Assembly: GCF_000237925.1 (NCBI RefSeq)
Contig: NC_031495.1
Coordinates: forward strand, 25,190,872-25,254,871
DNA length: 64,000 nt
Direction of reading: 5' to 3'
Origin: Schistosoma mansoni
Lineage: Eukaryota; Platyhelminthes; Trematoda; Strigeidida; Schistosomatidae
The translations under genes were made by a program, and so were the position numbers. The notes under the pieces are model-generated. The model was given only the letters and a program-made list of their open reading frames with translations, searched no databases and was not told the origin of the DNA. Positions 34,937 through 47,900 of the stretch are shown here, in pieces. Position 1 is the first letter of the stretch, and the number at the start of each line of letters is the position of its first letter.

Positions 34937-37473
34937 ACATAAGTAAAGGTAGGTCATTTTCACCATGTAAGGGTAAAGCTAGGAAATTAAGAAAGAAACG
35001 TCGGTATTTAATAAATTGATATCACAATTTAAGAAGTCTCAAATAGTGCACAATCGGGCGACGTATGGAACGAGATCTATAAAACTTATCACAATCTTTT
35101 GGCAGTCACAATGATCACATTTCCGTTCCATAGGTTCAGTATTAAGGTTGATGGATACTAGTTTGAGAGTCGAAGTATTGTGGAACACGTATATGATTAA
35201 AATACTGAACATAAACTATGATTCACATTCTTTTATATCAGCAAGTTAGGTTTAAGTGCACTTTAGGAACAGAACAACAGGTCTGCTTCCCAATGATTTA
35301 ACTAACCTTAAAGTATTGCTATTGTTTTGTCAATCTAATTTGTTTCTTATTTTGAATCTGTAATCTGTCAATATATGAACAGGCTTTCTATCTGAAAGTG
35401 CACACATTATAATAAATCAAGCCGTGTGTCTAACTTATTCGACTAGCCAATTATCCGAGCTTTCGCTAAGCAAATTATAACAGGTTAATGATTGCCTAAA
35501 TTGACATACGATTTGTTTTTGGTATGCGTTTGGTGTACGCACATTGGCTTCATGAGTCGTCTTTGAAAGTTTCCACTCTGAGCAGTACTACCCGTGTTCT
35601 TAAGCATGCACCACATTCCACGTAATTATGCGAAATTCACCTCCGATTCTTGACTTTTTGAATTACTTGGTGGATGTCACTCAAACTGTTCCGCCCCGAA
35701 GAAATATCTCTAAGACCTGAGAAAACTAGTCATCGGGCTGGAACATTTCTACTTCAAACAACAAATCAATGAACATTAAACAATGTATAAGACACCGTCA
35801 AGGTCAATGATGACTACTATCAGTCAATCACCTGTGTGCCACTATCAGGTATTTGAAGAGCCGTCTCACTTTGCATTTCACGTATCCATTCCTATCGATA
35901 CGTTCCGCTTCAGAAGTAATCTTATTCATTCCAGACAGCCACTAAAGCATTTAACTTATCCGGTTAGGACGATAAGATAATTCAGTTTGAGTATTGGCCT
36001 CAAGGTGCGTCTTCAACACAAGCTGAGTCACACCACTGCCGTTCAAATTCAGTAGGTTCAGCCTCCAGACAGGTCACATAAATTGTTTATCAACACTTGG
36101 AATACAGAGAACTTCAGGCTCTACAAACGGCTCTCCTCCAGTAATTGCTGTTTTTACCCTATATGTATGGTTTTCGCTTTTTGCCTTCATCTTTTTTCCC
36201 GTGTTATTAGAAAACTTTTGAGTTACGACTGAATATTATGAAAAATGTATCTTCGGGTTGTCGACACTCAGTAGGATGAGCGAAATGTGTGATGAAAGGA
36301 CGTCTGCACTCGGACATTTAAAAAAAACATGGTAGACGAAAATGTGTGTAGTTATCCCAAAGAGGTACTCAGACGCAGTGAGCTTGTTATTAGAATCTTG
36401 TGCAATGGTGAACGTTTCTAAAAAGTGTATGTTTACGCTCGAATGCACTCGTCTCCATCGAAATAAATCTGGCTATGCCTACTCTGTTGACTGATACGTC
36501 AATGCATAGCAGGCTAGAGCGAGAGTATAATTGGGTATTCTTTCGAACAAAAGAGACGATGTCCGCTTGAAAATATGTACGTAGTAAGTAAGAACCCATT
36601 AAAGGAATATATTGAAGCGTTCGCTGTCTGTTTTTCACTTTTTCAATAGCTTAGGTCAAGAAAATGTACTCATTACTTAAACGAGGCTAGGTCTGTTTCT
36701 AGAAGGACATGTAAAGAAAGCATTCAACCTACAAGTGAAATAGGTTAAAAACCACAAAACAGGCCTAGAATAAAAATGTGGAAAACTTGACTACGAAATC
36801 TACAAATTGGTAGACGCTGAAAGAACTCATATGCAAAAATGAAAAGAAACAGCCCTATTCATTAGAAATACTAATATCAGAATCCTCGAAATATTCGTGC
36901 CTTTACCTCATGTGAGTCTGGACAATGGTTAGGAGAAAAGCTCGTTTAAATGATATGGGATGAAGAAATCGCCCTCATTCGTGCGGAAAACAGAAGACAG
37001 AGGTAGGAGATTGTATTCTAGCATAATGTGGAGATGTCGGTAATACATCCCTGTGAGAGACTCCTGTGCCAAGACTCAGGTACTCTCAGACGACTTAAGT
37101 TATCTACATATTAAACAGATACAATTTCCTCAGTTGAAAATTAATACCACAACCACACCAGGTAAATTGTGACCAATGAGAGACTCGATATCTTCTGTCT
37201 GCTTAATAAACTAGATGTAAGTCTATCGGACCCAGGAGAGGGCATTACGAGTCATCAAGGAGACTTAATTGTGAGTCTTTCAAGGACATTTTGTTCTGCC
37301 CGTAATTCAATTAACGTTATTCATATCTCACAAACTTTATGGCCACTCGACAAACTTGACGTGGTCTTGATCTTGACGTGTACTTGATCTATCCAGAAAG
37401 GATAGAATAACACTTAGTTTTGGTTCGTTCGGTAATTTTCTTATATTTCTTATCGATTTGTCTATTTATTGTA
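34937..37473. other. Left-arm inner stretch without recognised gene
   Basis: Open frames of 65-82 codons (35,783-35,980 plus; 36,236-36,638 minus; 37,169-37,387 plus) have mirror twins in the other arm. None shows a known motif, and 36,236-36,448 and 36,390-36,638 overlap in different frames. I treat them as chance or old repeat remains. Confidence 0.45.
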
Positions 37474-38139
37474 TTTCTTTTTCTAGCCGCTTAGTGCTTC
37501 TGCGTAAAACAAAATATAATTCTCCTATAGACCTTCTCTACTATCTTTATTGACTTTGAGCTATCTTGTCCGAACATACTCTTTTATGTCTCATCCTAAC
37601 AAGGATTTGATCAATAAAGATCACAGAACACCGACATCTTGAATTTCAGCAATATTTGGCAGTTTTATTTAGAGGGTGGATAAATGAAATACGTGAGAGG
37701 TCTAAATGATCGCTCTTAGCAGTTTGACAGATTTGATAAAAGGTGTTTTCGTTAAAAGTAGAAGTCAGTGAATAGTATTTGGTGCACCAATAACTGATTG
37801 AAGGACTACCTGATAAGATAAGTGGAAATAGTCAGATTGTAAAGTGCGATCTATAAAGAAACCCGACAATCACAACATAAAACGCCCATCACATTAAATC
37901 GCTTTGACTTTGGAGGACTCTGCTTTGTTTATTTACCAATTTTAAAATCCTAACAACGTTTGACTGAAAAATAACTAATCGCGTAGAGACGCGTGAACCA
38001 CAATCGAAATAAGAAAAAGGTGATTGGGGAAACAGCGGTTCTAAGTTTTATCATAAATACAAATGTGCAATTTTACCTAAACAAATATTACCACTCAGTT
38101 ATTCAACCAATAATTGTTCTCACAATAATCTATCTAAAT
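37474..38139. other. 666-bp single-copy centre of the palindrome
   Basis: Unique sequence between the arms. No long ORF, no recognisable repeat and no obvious inverted symmetry of its own. If the unknown arm genes start near the centre, this stretch would be their shared divergent 5' flank. In single strands it would be the loop of an 8.1-kb hairpin. Confidence 0.9.
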
Positions 38140-40676
38140 TACAATAAATAGACAAATCGATAAGAAATATAAGAAAATTACCGAACGAACCAAAACTAAG
38201 TGTTATTCTATCCTTTCTGGATAGATCAAGTACACGTCAAGATCAGGACCACGTCAAGTTTGTCGAGTGGCCATAAAGTTTGTGAGATATGAATAACGTT
38301 AATTGAATTACGGGCAGAACAAAATGTCCTTGAAAGACTCACAATTAAGTCTCCTTGATGACTCGTAATGCCCTCTCCTGGGTCCGATAGACTTACATCT
38401 AGTTTATTAAGCAGACAGAAGATATCGAGTCTCTCATTGGTCACAATTTACCTGGTGTGGTTGTGGTATTAATTTTCAACTGAGGAAATTGTATCTGTTT
38501 AATATGTAGATAACTTAAGTCGTCTGAGAATACCTGAGTCTTGGCACAGGAGTCTCTCACAGGGATGTATTACCGACATCTCCACATTATGCTAGAATAC
38601 AATCTCCTACCTCTGTCTTCTGTTTTCCGCACGAATGAGGGCGATTTCTTCATCCCATATCATTTAAACGAGCTTTTCTCCTAACCATTGTCCAGACTCA
38701 CATGAGGTAAAGGCACGAATATTTCGAGGATTCTGATATTAGTATTTCTAATGAATAGGGCTGTTTCTTTTCATTTTTGCATATGAGTTCTTTCAGCGTC
38801 TACCAATTTGTAGATTTCGTAGTCAAGTTTTCCACATTTTTATTCTAGGCCTGTTTTGTGGTTTTTAACCTATTTCACTTGTAGGTTGAATGCTTTCTTT
38901 ACATGTCCTTCTAGAAACAGACCTAGCCTCGTTTAAGTAATGAGTACATTTTCTTGACCTAAGCTATTGAAAAAGTGAAAAACAGACAGCGAACGCTTCA
39001 ATATATTCCTTTAATGGGTTCTTACTTACTACGTACATATTTTCAAGCGGACATCGTCTCTTTTGTTCGAAAGAATACCCAATTATACTCTCGCTCTAGC
39101 CTGCTATGCATTGACGTATCAGTCAACAGAGTAGGCATAGCCAGATTTATTTCGATGGAGACGAGTGCATTCGAGCGTAAACATACACTTTTTAGAAACG
39201 TTCACCATTGCACAAGATTCTAATAACAAGCTCACTGCGTCTGAGTACCTCTTTGGGATAACTACACACATTTTCGTCTACCATGTTTTTTTTAAATGTC
39301 CGAGTGCAGACGTCCTTTCATCACACATTTCGCTCATCCTACTGAGTGTCGACAACCCGAAGATACATTTTTCATAATATTCAGTCGTAACTCAAAAGTT
39401 TTCTAATAACACGGGAAAAAAGATGAAGGCAAAAAGCGAAAACCATACATATAGGGTAAAAACAGCAATTACTGGAGGAGAGCCGTTTGTAGAGCCTGAA
39501 GTTCTCTGTATTCCAAGTGTTGATAAACAATTTATGTGACCTGTCTGGAGGCTGAACCTACTGAATTTGAACGGCAGTGGTGTGACTCAGCTTGTGTTGA
39601 AGACGCACCTTGAGGCCAATACTCAAACTGAATTATCTTATCGTCCTAACCGGATAAGTTAAATGCTTTAGTGGCTGTCTGGAATGAATAAGATTACTTC
39701 TGAAGCGGAACGTATCGATAGGAATGGATACGTGAAATGCAAAGTGAGACGGCTCTTCAAATACCTGATAGTGGCACACAGGTGATTGACTGATAGTAGT
39801 CATCATTGACCTTGACGGTGTCTTATACATTGTTTAATGTTCATTGATTTGTTGTTTGAAGTAGAAATGTTCCAGCCCGATGACTAGTTTTCTCAGGTCT
39901 TAGAGATATTTCTTCGGGGCGGAACAGTTTGAGTGACATCCACCAAGTAATTCAAAAAGTCAAGAATCGGAGGTGAATTTCGCATAATTACGTGGAATGT
40001 GGTGCATGCTTAAGAACACGGGTAGTACTGCTCAGAGTGGAAACTTTCAAAGACGACTCATGAAGCCAATGTGCGTACACCAAACGCATACCAAAAACAA
40101 ATCGTATGTCAATTTAGGCAATCATTAACCTGTTATAATTTGCTTAGCGAAAGCTCGGATAATTGGCTAGTCGAATAAGTTAGACACACGGCTTGATTTA
40201 TTATAATGTGTGCACTTTCAGATAGAAAGCCTGTTCATATATTGACAGATTACAGATTCAAAATAAGAAACAAATTAGATTGACAAAACAATAGCAATAC
40301 TTTAAGGTTAGTTAAATCATTGGGAAGCAGACCTGTTGTTCTGTTCCTAAAGTGCACTTAAACCTAACTTGCTGATATAAAAGAATGTGAATCATAGTTT
40401 ATGTTCAGTATTTTAATCATATACGTGTTCCACAATACTTCGACTCTCAAACTAGTATCCATCAACCTTAATACTGAACCTATGGAACGGAAATGTGATC
40501 ATTGTGACTGCCAAAAGATTGTGATAAGTTTTATAGATCTCGTTCCATACGTCGCCCGATTGTGCACTATTTGAGACTTCTTAAATTGTGATATCAATTT
40601 ATTAAATACCGACGTTTCTTTCTTAATTTCCTAGCTTTACCCTTACATGGTGAAAATGACCTACCTTTACTTATGT

Positions 40677-40944
40677 ATTTATTATTTGTAGCTAGTTCTC
40701 ATTCTGGATGTGCGAGAAGTCACACTAGTGTTTGCAGTAGGTCTTATTCCGATCGTGTGACAGAAGAGCTAAAGGCTCAAGGTTCTAACTTCAAACGCTC
40801 AAAACTTTCAACATTCAGTGTGGAAGAATAGGAAATGTAGTACTTATGCGAAGCAAGGAAGTGAATAACTACTTGAGCTATGATGTTTTGAGATTGCCGA
40901 CATGTTTTCGACCAAATGTTATTCACCCAGTTAAAGCTGTTACA
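40677..40944 (-). mobile_element. Diverged LTR-like fragment (right-arm copy)
   Basis: Mirror of 34,669-34,936, same family resemblance to the LTR at 5033-5299 with TGTAACAGCT at its outer start on the minus strand. Old and broken. Confidence 0.5.
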
Positions 40945-43573
40945 TTAGCTATCTCTTGAAAACAACTTCCTTGAGAATCTCAACTCTATAATCTAATCAA
41001 ATAAAAACGTCATTTCGGTCTCCGCAGTCTTACATAGGATAACTAGCTCCTTCAGTATTTGGCCTTCTCACTTCTGCAATCAATGACGACCTCGGCCCAT
41101 TTAATATCCTACTATATAGAATACCAGCTTGTTACCTTATTTTAGAAACATGTGCAAGAGCAATATTTTTCGATGTGATATATAGAACCAGTATAATAAA
41201 TATAATATAATAGATCACCTAGTGAACCAGTAAAACCTTTCACCTGTAAAGCCACATACAGTACGCAGGATCCTGAATTGGAACACCATGCACTGTGTTA
41301 CAGTTGCTGGAAACTTCAGATGAGTGGCTGCAGCAATATCTAAATTAATTAAATACAAATTTTGAAACAGTCTAGACAACTCCATTACACTGAGACTACT
41401 ATAACACTGCAGTAATTGCTTTGGAATATTGCTTCAGCAAATTGAAGCACAAAAGTAGGTACAACACAAACGACGTTATTGAAAATATATATGAATAAGA
41501 AATGACACAAGGGACAGAGTGCAACCACTGCTGCATGGGCCAGTTCATGATGTGCAAGTAACTTCTGTGAGTTGCATGTCCCTGACCTTGACGAGGATCG
41601 GTATACTGTTCGATATTCATTAGCCTGACTACCTGATGATTTGGCTAGAGCACAGTGACATTTCTACTGAACTTACATTCTCAAAGTGAACTTTTAACTG
41701 GTCAAAACAATGGAGTTTCCTTGCAAATGAGAAATAAAACATTTACCCTGTGAAAGGTTTAGTAGCCAAAAAATTACAACTATGTCTATCAATCCGTCAC
41801 ACTTCAAAAATTGTCGAGATTATAAGAACAATTGCAATAATACAGAAGAGAAAAAGACTATGAGTAGACACATTGAGCAAAAGAAATGATAGGTACAGAA
41901 AGACAATAATGGAATAGTTTCATCATTTTCTCACATACTCTCACATGAGCCTACCAATAGAGTCTACTCCGTTAAGCTCGAAAAACTCAATGATCAGGAT
42001 AATTGTTCTAACCAGCATAAGAAGTTTTTCCGAAAGTATTTTTGTCTTTGAACGAAAACTTAAATTTTGTTGTATCTCACGTTTCTAACCCTGACGCATG
42101 TCAGAATATCGCTTCAAGATACGACAAATGATTTTTAAGCCATTTGATGCTCATACTAGTAAAGAGGTTATGCTTTTCCTTCATTCAATGATTTCAAATT
42201 CTTATCATATGTAACGATGAAATTAGTATTTCTATCTAGTTTGGTGGAAAGTTTGATGAAGATACTTATCAAGCTTTCTGGGGTCAGTTTGAATGAATCA
42301 ACGCTATATCGGATAAATCAGATGCTTTGTTCGACCTATCTTTAAGCGGTTAGTATAAACGTTCCTGACTTTTTTTTACCGTGCCGCTGTATTTTACATA
42401 TCGGTTGACCTGTCAGCTTATGTTATGTGCTGTATTCCTATTTATAGATTACAACACTTGGTAGGGAAATAGTTGTCGCCGGTTTTACTATTGTAAGTCG
42501 TAAACCTCAAATTTTTTTTTATATGTATGCTTAAATCTGTAAACCCTACATTGCTTTTAAACGCTCATGTTCGTGATTGACGAGACTATAATTTGGGGAC
42601 AAATCAATCAGATTTGAGATAACAGATCTTATATTTTAGCGCAAAATTCATTCACTCATTCGGCATTATAGCTGATGTCAAATCGCCGAATACATATTCC
42701 TAACTATCAATTGTAAATCACAATTCCCTACACTGCTTTATAACCGTCATTCACTCTGCTAGTGAGTGGACGTTCTCAGGGCCATTTTAAGGTTGCTCGG
42801 TTGTCCGTGAATTATAGTCTCATCTCTGTATTAATGATTTTTTTATTTTAACCCTTAGAACACCTTACACATCGTAACTTATCAATACATTTGGGGCGTT
42901 AATTAATTTAGTACTTCGATTATAGCTCTTTTGGATGAAATCATATTCAAGTAAGCTTTATTGGTTGGTTCTTAGGAGCTTCCAGGATGTTTTCCATGGT
43001 TAACCTTGCTATTATGGCGCTAAATCCTTATATAATGTGGCACACTTAAACAAGTGATTTAATCAAGTAACGCATAAGATATATGGCTTTTATTTTTTGA
43101 CATCTTTAGAATCATTCGTAATATGAGCGACTGTCTAAAACCTTACATCGTAAGTATTTAATTACTTTCCATCCGAAGGCTTTATTTTCTTAAAAAGTCC
43201 TTGGATTTCGCCCAACTTGGTACACCATAGCTACCAGAGCAGTTCACATTCTTGGACTTAGTCTAATTCATATTAGACATGTTTTTAAATGCTTTGTTTT
43301 TACCATGGTACGACGTTTTGCGTGTGCACTTTCCTGCAACTGCAGATCGTTTCGATAAATACGTCAAAAACTATCTTCCGCTCTACATGTAATAAAAATC
43401 AGTTAGTTTGGCAAATACTTAGGTAGACGAATATTTAAAACTAAGCAATTATTACTAAGTATAGCTGAGGTTTACTTAGATACAAACTACGAATACTTGA
43501 GGTTCTCAGTATCCTATTAAGGTTAACTGTTCTGAAGGGAAAAAGTCCATGATCTAATGTTTTTACTTGCCAG

Positions 43574-44085
43574 AATGACAGTCGACGAACAACGCAGCTC
43601 GTAAAATACTCCTACACAATGCCAGCTGAGGAAGGACGTATAGGTCGAAAATCCACGGTCTATAAACGTAATCGGTAACTATCTAGCTTTATACATGGTT
43701 TGTTTTTAGGAAGCAAGCTCGCAGCGTACTCAAAGGCGAAAAGGTACTTCATCGATCAACAAGAAAACAAGTTGTAGAAGTAATTACTCCACCTATCTCT
43801 GCAAGGCTAAGAAGTGCTGATACACAACAAGCATTTGTCAAAACAAATGTCAAATTGGATACCCTCCTAGTGAAAACGAAAGATCGTAAATCTGTTGCTC
43901 GTGTGAATCAAATAAAGGAGAACGGTTCATATCTTGATTTAATAGCCGAAAGTAATGGAATGTCCGATGTATTGAACAACAATAATTCGTCCACTAGTTC
44001 TTCACGGAATGGAACAGAAGATAAAGTCCCAGAAACTCCTGTTCTTCAACCCATGACAGGCTTACGTTTTTGTAGCACCATGTAG
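43574..44085 (+). CDS. Unknown basic protein, last two exons (right-arm copy)
   Basis: Exon 43,574-43,674 (acceptor ACTTGCCAG, donor CG/GTAACT, phase 2) joins exon 43,710-44,085 (acceptor GTTTTTAG) to give at least 158 residues ending CSTM and TAG. The first exon encodes NDSRRTTQLVKYSYTMPAEE and GRIGRKSTVYKRNR; the second starts KQARSVLKGEKVLHRSTRKQ, continues through VITPPISARLRSADTQQAFV and TKDRKSVARVNQIKE, and ends with an Asn/Ser-rich tail. The N-terminal side is strongly basic, as in nucleic-acid- or chromatin-associated proteins, but I recognise no family. Borealin/INCENP-like tails were considered and not supported. It is convergent with RBM17: the two stops are 745 bp apart. Upstream exons were not found. 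Confidence 0.6.
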
Positions 44086-44543
44086 CAATATTCATGTTTT
44101 CTGTTCAGCTTTTTGATATTTGTATTTTATTTTTGAAAAAACATAATATTTGTGAGTATTTGTTAATGTGTATAACCTCGATAAGTACTTAGGTCAGGGT
44201 CTGAAATTCCACCGTAGTGTTTCCACTAACTCTCCGACAAAAGATGTAGGTTGTAGCGATTCGCGGACCAAATCTTGAATGCTCATCAGAAAATATCACA
44301 AATCGATCCTCGTTGAGCATAATATTTTGTAAGTTTTCGAATGCGCTCAGGATATTAAAGTAGATCACAGCTTGAATAAGAATATATGCTAAGAGAAAAT
44401 TACGCAGAACTAAATTTTAAAAAAAACTTTGAATCCATTCTCGACTACAATTTACATCCTCAGCAAATTATATTTTCCCGACCGGTAACAAGTACAATAT
44501 GCAAACAATACTTTGCATGACTAAAAGCTTTGTCAGAATGTAG

Positions 44544-44549
44544 TTTATT
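44544..44549 (-). promoter_or_regulatory. Candidate polyadenylation signal of RBM17
   Basis: AATAAA on the minus strand about 285 bp after the RBM17 stop codon. It is also present in the left-arm copy at 31,064-31,069. Only position supports it. Confidence 0.35.
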
Positions 44550-44830
44550 ACAATTTGAAGGTAACTGTTATCAACAGTCTGTCAAAATCTTGAGTTTTGC
44601 TCAAGGTGAGTATATGACTGACTTTTGAGCCCTATATAAAAGTGTTCATGTTATTTCTACTTAGAATTAAGAGGAATATGTTTTTACCCAATGTACTGTA
44701 TTAAGAAACCCGCGTTTCATCAGTTCTTCAATCCAGGAATTGTGTGCCATGTTTTGTGAAGTCGATCAGAACACGTGTACAGGTATAGTTAGGTAACAAT
44801 TATATATACTGTGCATAATGAAAAGGAAAG

Positions 44831-44943
44831 TTATGTAGACAGTGGCGCATCGGCAAGTTCCAAATTCCTGAATTTCTCTGCATCGTAAAATCCAGCCTTT
44901 ACGACACGTCCAGCAAAAAATCGGCCATTCAGATCAAGTACCG
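44831..44943 (-). CDS. RBM17: RBM17 terminal coding exon (UHM end)
   Basis: Acceptor TTTTTATAG, starts inside the codon for Ala of [11 protein letters not shown], ends ADAPLST and TAA at 44,831. Contains the R-x-F ligand-binding motif of UHM domains. Identical copy in the left arm (30,670-30,782). Confidence 0.93.
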
Positions 44944-47900
44944 CTATAAAAACAAACCAGCGGAGATGAATATTAAATAAAGCAGAAATCATATGAAAAT
45001 AGAGAAAAAGGTACAAATGAGAACCACGGAACTTTATGCTGAACAATTCTGCACAAGTAGGAGCTGTCGCATAGCAGTAATGTAATTCGCTTTTAAGCTA
45101 GTAGTTTGTAGGTCCGGATGCATCCTCATTGGCCCACACAAGTGTAGTTTAGGACTGAATGTGTGGGCCTGTCCTTGATTTAAAAATTTGGATTATATCA
45201 GAAGCTGTATTTCTTTTCGAAAACGCAGGTTGCTGTTGTCTTAAACTGGTATAACTTAAACTCCTGTTTATAAATAGGCAGTTATTCACGGGTTAATTTC
45301 AGTTAGAGAACTACTGCAAATCAAAATAACATGGACAGCTATTTTGTCGGAGTTTCGAATCCGTCAGTAGTGTGCTTTCAGCACTACGGAGTATTGATTC
45401 CGTGAAGTCAAGACTTTTCAGAGACAGCCTAAGATGTAAAAGTTGAGTTAGCATCTAGTGATTTGAACTTCCAACTTCAGTTAATTTGTGATGTTCCGCG
45501 CCCCTCACCGGCTGCTGTCGGTGATATTTGTGTCATCCCGACTCGGTTAGACTCCACTGATCACAGCTGTCACTGGAGCTCCAGGAACCAAGCGCATCAC
45601 AGAAAAGTCTGAAACAGCTTTTCAGTGCTTTCCTTTTTTTCCCAATAGTAATGCGACTGAAACTAATCTATGATGTTAAATTTGGAACCCAATGATCTCT
45701 GCAAATCCAGTGATAGTCTGTCACTTATATACATTTAATTGCGCCAAAGAAATTCGTGCATAAACTCCATTGTACAACGAAATTTTTGTTGATGTCATAA
45801 CAACCGGAGATTTTAGTTGATTATAAACTAATCACAAAGATCATTCAAAATCGCAGTGATATTCCAACAAATGAGTACCTTTCTACATTTTATCAGCGAT
45901 TGTATAGGTTGAATGATTTGTCTCACCAAAATATTTTGGCACGGACAAAAGGCGGACTCGCTGTTCAAAATTATTTCAAATGGCAACTAGTTATCCACAA
46001 GTGAAAGATATCGATAACACTCTGGGGCTTTACAGAAATTAAGAAATTCTGAGATCTTTTTGTCTTGAAAACGCTTGGTTAAATAGTACGCAAATTATTA
46101 CATTATTATGTGGATATAAGTGAATACAAACGACAGGAAAATGATACGCGACTGAAACTACCACTTTTTCAGAATACTGAGAAATTAACTCTTTATGAAG
46201 ATGTATGCACAAAAATACATACCTTTTGTTGCTGCTTCTTCAGATTCGAATTCCACAAAAATACGAACTACTTCATCATCTGGAGCTTCAGGCAATTCAT
46301 AAATCATACACATTACTACTTTGCCATATTTAGCACATTCTTCAGCTGTTTCAGGTTCTAGATCATCATCAACTTCACCTGGTCCACACATATTACGTAA
46401 AAGAATAACCTAGAAACCAGAGATACAGATAATCGTAAAGCCGTAGATTTTGCGTATGAGTAGAAATTGTTTATGTTAAAGAAAAACCATGCTGGAACTA
46501 CTCAAATATAAGAGGTAAAAAATGTATGACTTAATTATTCAACTATCTAACTGTTTTACATAAAATTCTAAGTTCGAACTTAGTTTCAGGAAAAGTCTCA
46601 GACAAACACAGAAATTATATGGCTTAGAATGGATAAAACGAACTCCTAACTAACTGTCCATTTGCAGTTATAATGATGATAATGGTAATCATGTAACCAC
46701 GAACATCTTTCCTTGATATACATTTTCCCCATCCATTCAGTAAAAACTAATTAAATGTGATTGATCAGTGGTAAACTTAGATTCGATATTTCATTATAAA
46801 TGATAGCCAGATGTCAGCTAAATTAAAATATCCATAAATAAATTACATAAATAAAAGAATGTGTATTAAAAATCTATTTTTGTAAATAAATTCCCATTTG
46901 TAGATTATAGCATGATTTTTAAAATCTATATTTCAGAATGGTGTTTCGTAGAGATTGTAGGAATTTAAAAGTTGAATTCTTGAGTTGTGGATGTGCATTA
47001 CTGAGGAGTCCCATACTATGACAAAACGGCCGTCCAGTGCTTCCAGGTTTTCTATGGTGGTCTAGCTTTAATCGACTAATGAATTCATCTGTATTTCATT
47101 CAAAAACAAAAGCATCTCAGTGTCATAATTCGCCGTCATGTGAATATAATTCAGAGGAACTTTTGTTTGTATAAACAGAAAATAATGAAGTATAAATAAT
47201 TAAAATGTAACACTAGATGCAGTGACCAGAATATAGTAACTAAAATCTAATTCTTATTTCTTTTTACTGGACTTTAAAAATAAAAATTTTTATTAGACAA
47301 GAGAATATTTTCATTCCAATAGTTGTTAAAATGAAAAGAAGTGAAAAAAATCTTTGTTACACATTAATGTTTTATTTATATAACATGGAGGATTTCTTTT
47401 ACCGCTGCATTTTGAATAAAAACTTACAAAATACTTATATTGAACATGTTATGTTCAAAGTTAAAACATGAAAAATTTAGTATATGGACATATACTTTGT
47501 CGATCTACAAAAAGTAACTAATTTGAAGGTAGGTAATCGGTGCAGTATGTGGTTAATTTTAAATGAGTAGATTGTATTAGAAAAATTACAAAATGAAAAT
47601 AATAACACCACAGGATAGAAAATCAATCAGAATATTGAAACCATATTATACTATCATCGACCCTGATACTTGATGTTGCATATTCTTGAAGTATGTTGCT
47701 AAAAAATCTCAGTTTCAACAACATAGTGGTTTATAATACTTTAAATGTGTAAAAACAACATACCTTAAACTTGAAATCTTGGCAAATCATAGAACAATGT
47801 ATAAAACTGTGATACGACGTTTTTAAAAATAAATCGACAGAATTACTCGTGGAGCTGAAGTTTCACTTAATAGCAGTAGATACACTTAATATTATGAAAG

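Larger units (their letters stand above)
29374..37473 (+). repeat. Left arm of an 8.1-kb near-perfect palindrome
   Basis: Every base here pairs with the complement of position 75,613 minus its coordinate in 38,140-46,239. I checked both borders base by base and long internal blocks by eye. Matching open frames fall exactly on this sum along the whole arm, so there is no net insertion or deletion. I saw three substitutions: 31,946/43,667, 32,604/43,009 and 32,807/42,806. The outer border lies inside RBM17 exon sequence; the inner border is at TATTTATTGTA. This arm carries a truncated 3' copy of RBM17, the last two exons of an unknown gene and a diverged LTR-like piece. It is probably the derived copy, since only the right arm is continuous with the rest of RBM17. 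Confidence 0.97.
38140..46239 (-). repeat. Right arm of the 8.1-kb palindrome
   Basis: Reverse complement of 29,374-37,473 with the three substitutions noted there. The outer border (46,239) is inside RBM17 exon sequence, which continues unbroken to the right, so this arm is the better candidate for the original. Contents in order: unassigned stretch (38,140-40,676), diverged LTR-like fragment (40,677-40,944, minus), unassigned stretch (40,945-43,573), two exons of an unknown gene (plus), RBM17 terminal exons (minus). Confidence 0.97.

Noticed and set aside
36236-39377. Mirror-image open frames near the palindrome centre (about 65-82 codons)
   Set aside because: Twins arise automatically from the palindrome; they overlap in different frames and show no motif, so duplication is not evidence of coding.
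40692-40830. Open stretch after an acceptor-like TTATTATTTGTAG, reading SSHSGCARSHTSVCSRSYSD and further to a stop
   Set aside because: It falls inside the diverged LTR-like fragment and has no partner exon, so it is more likely chance than a terminal exon.
42235-42297. Plus-strand stretch FGGKFDEDTYQAFWGQFE that looks protein-like
   Set aside because: Only 18 codons before a stop, no splice borders and no family I can name.
43574-44085. Borealin- or INCENP-like identity for the basic arm gene
   Set aside because: The resemblance is only basic composition and Thr-Pro/Pro motifs; no conserved block could be aligned from memory.
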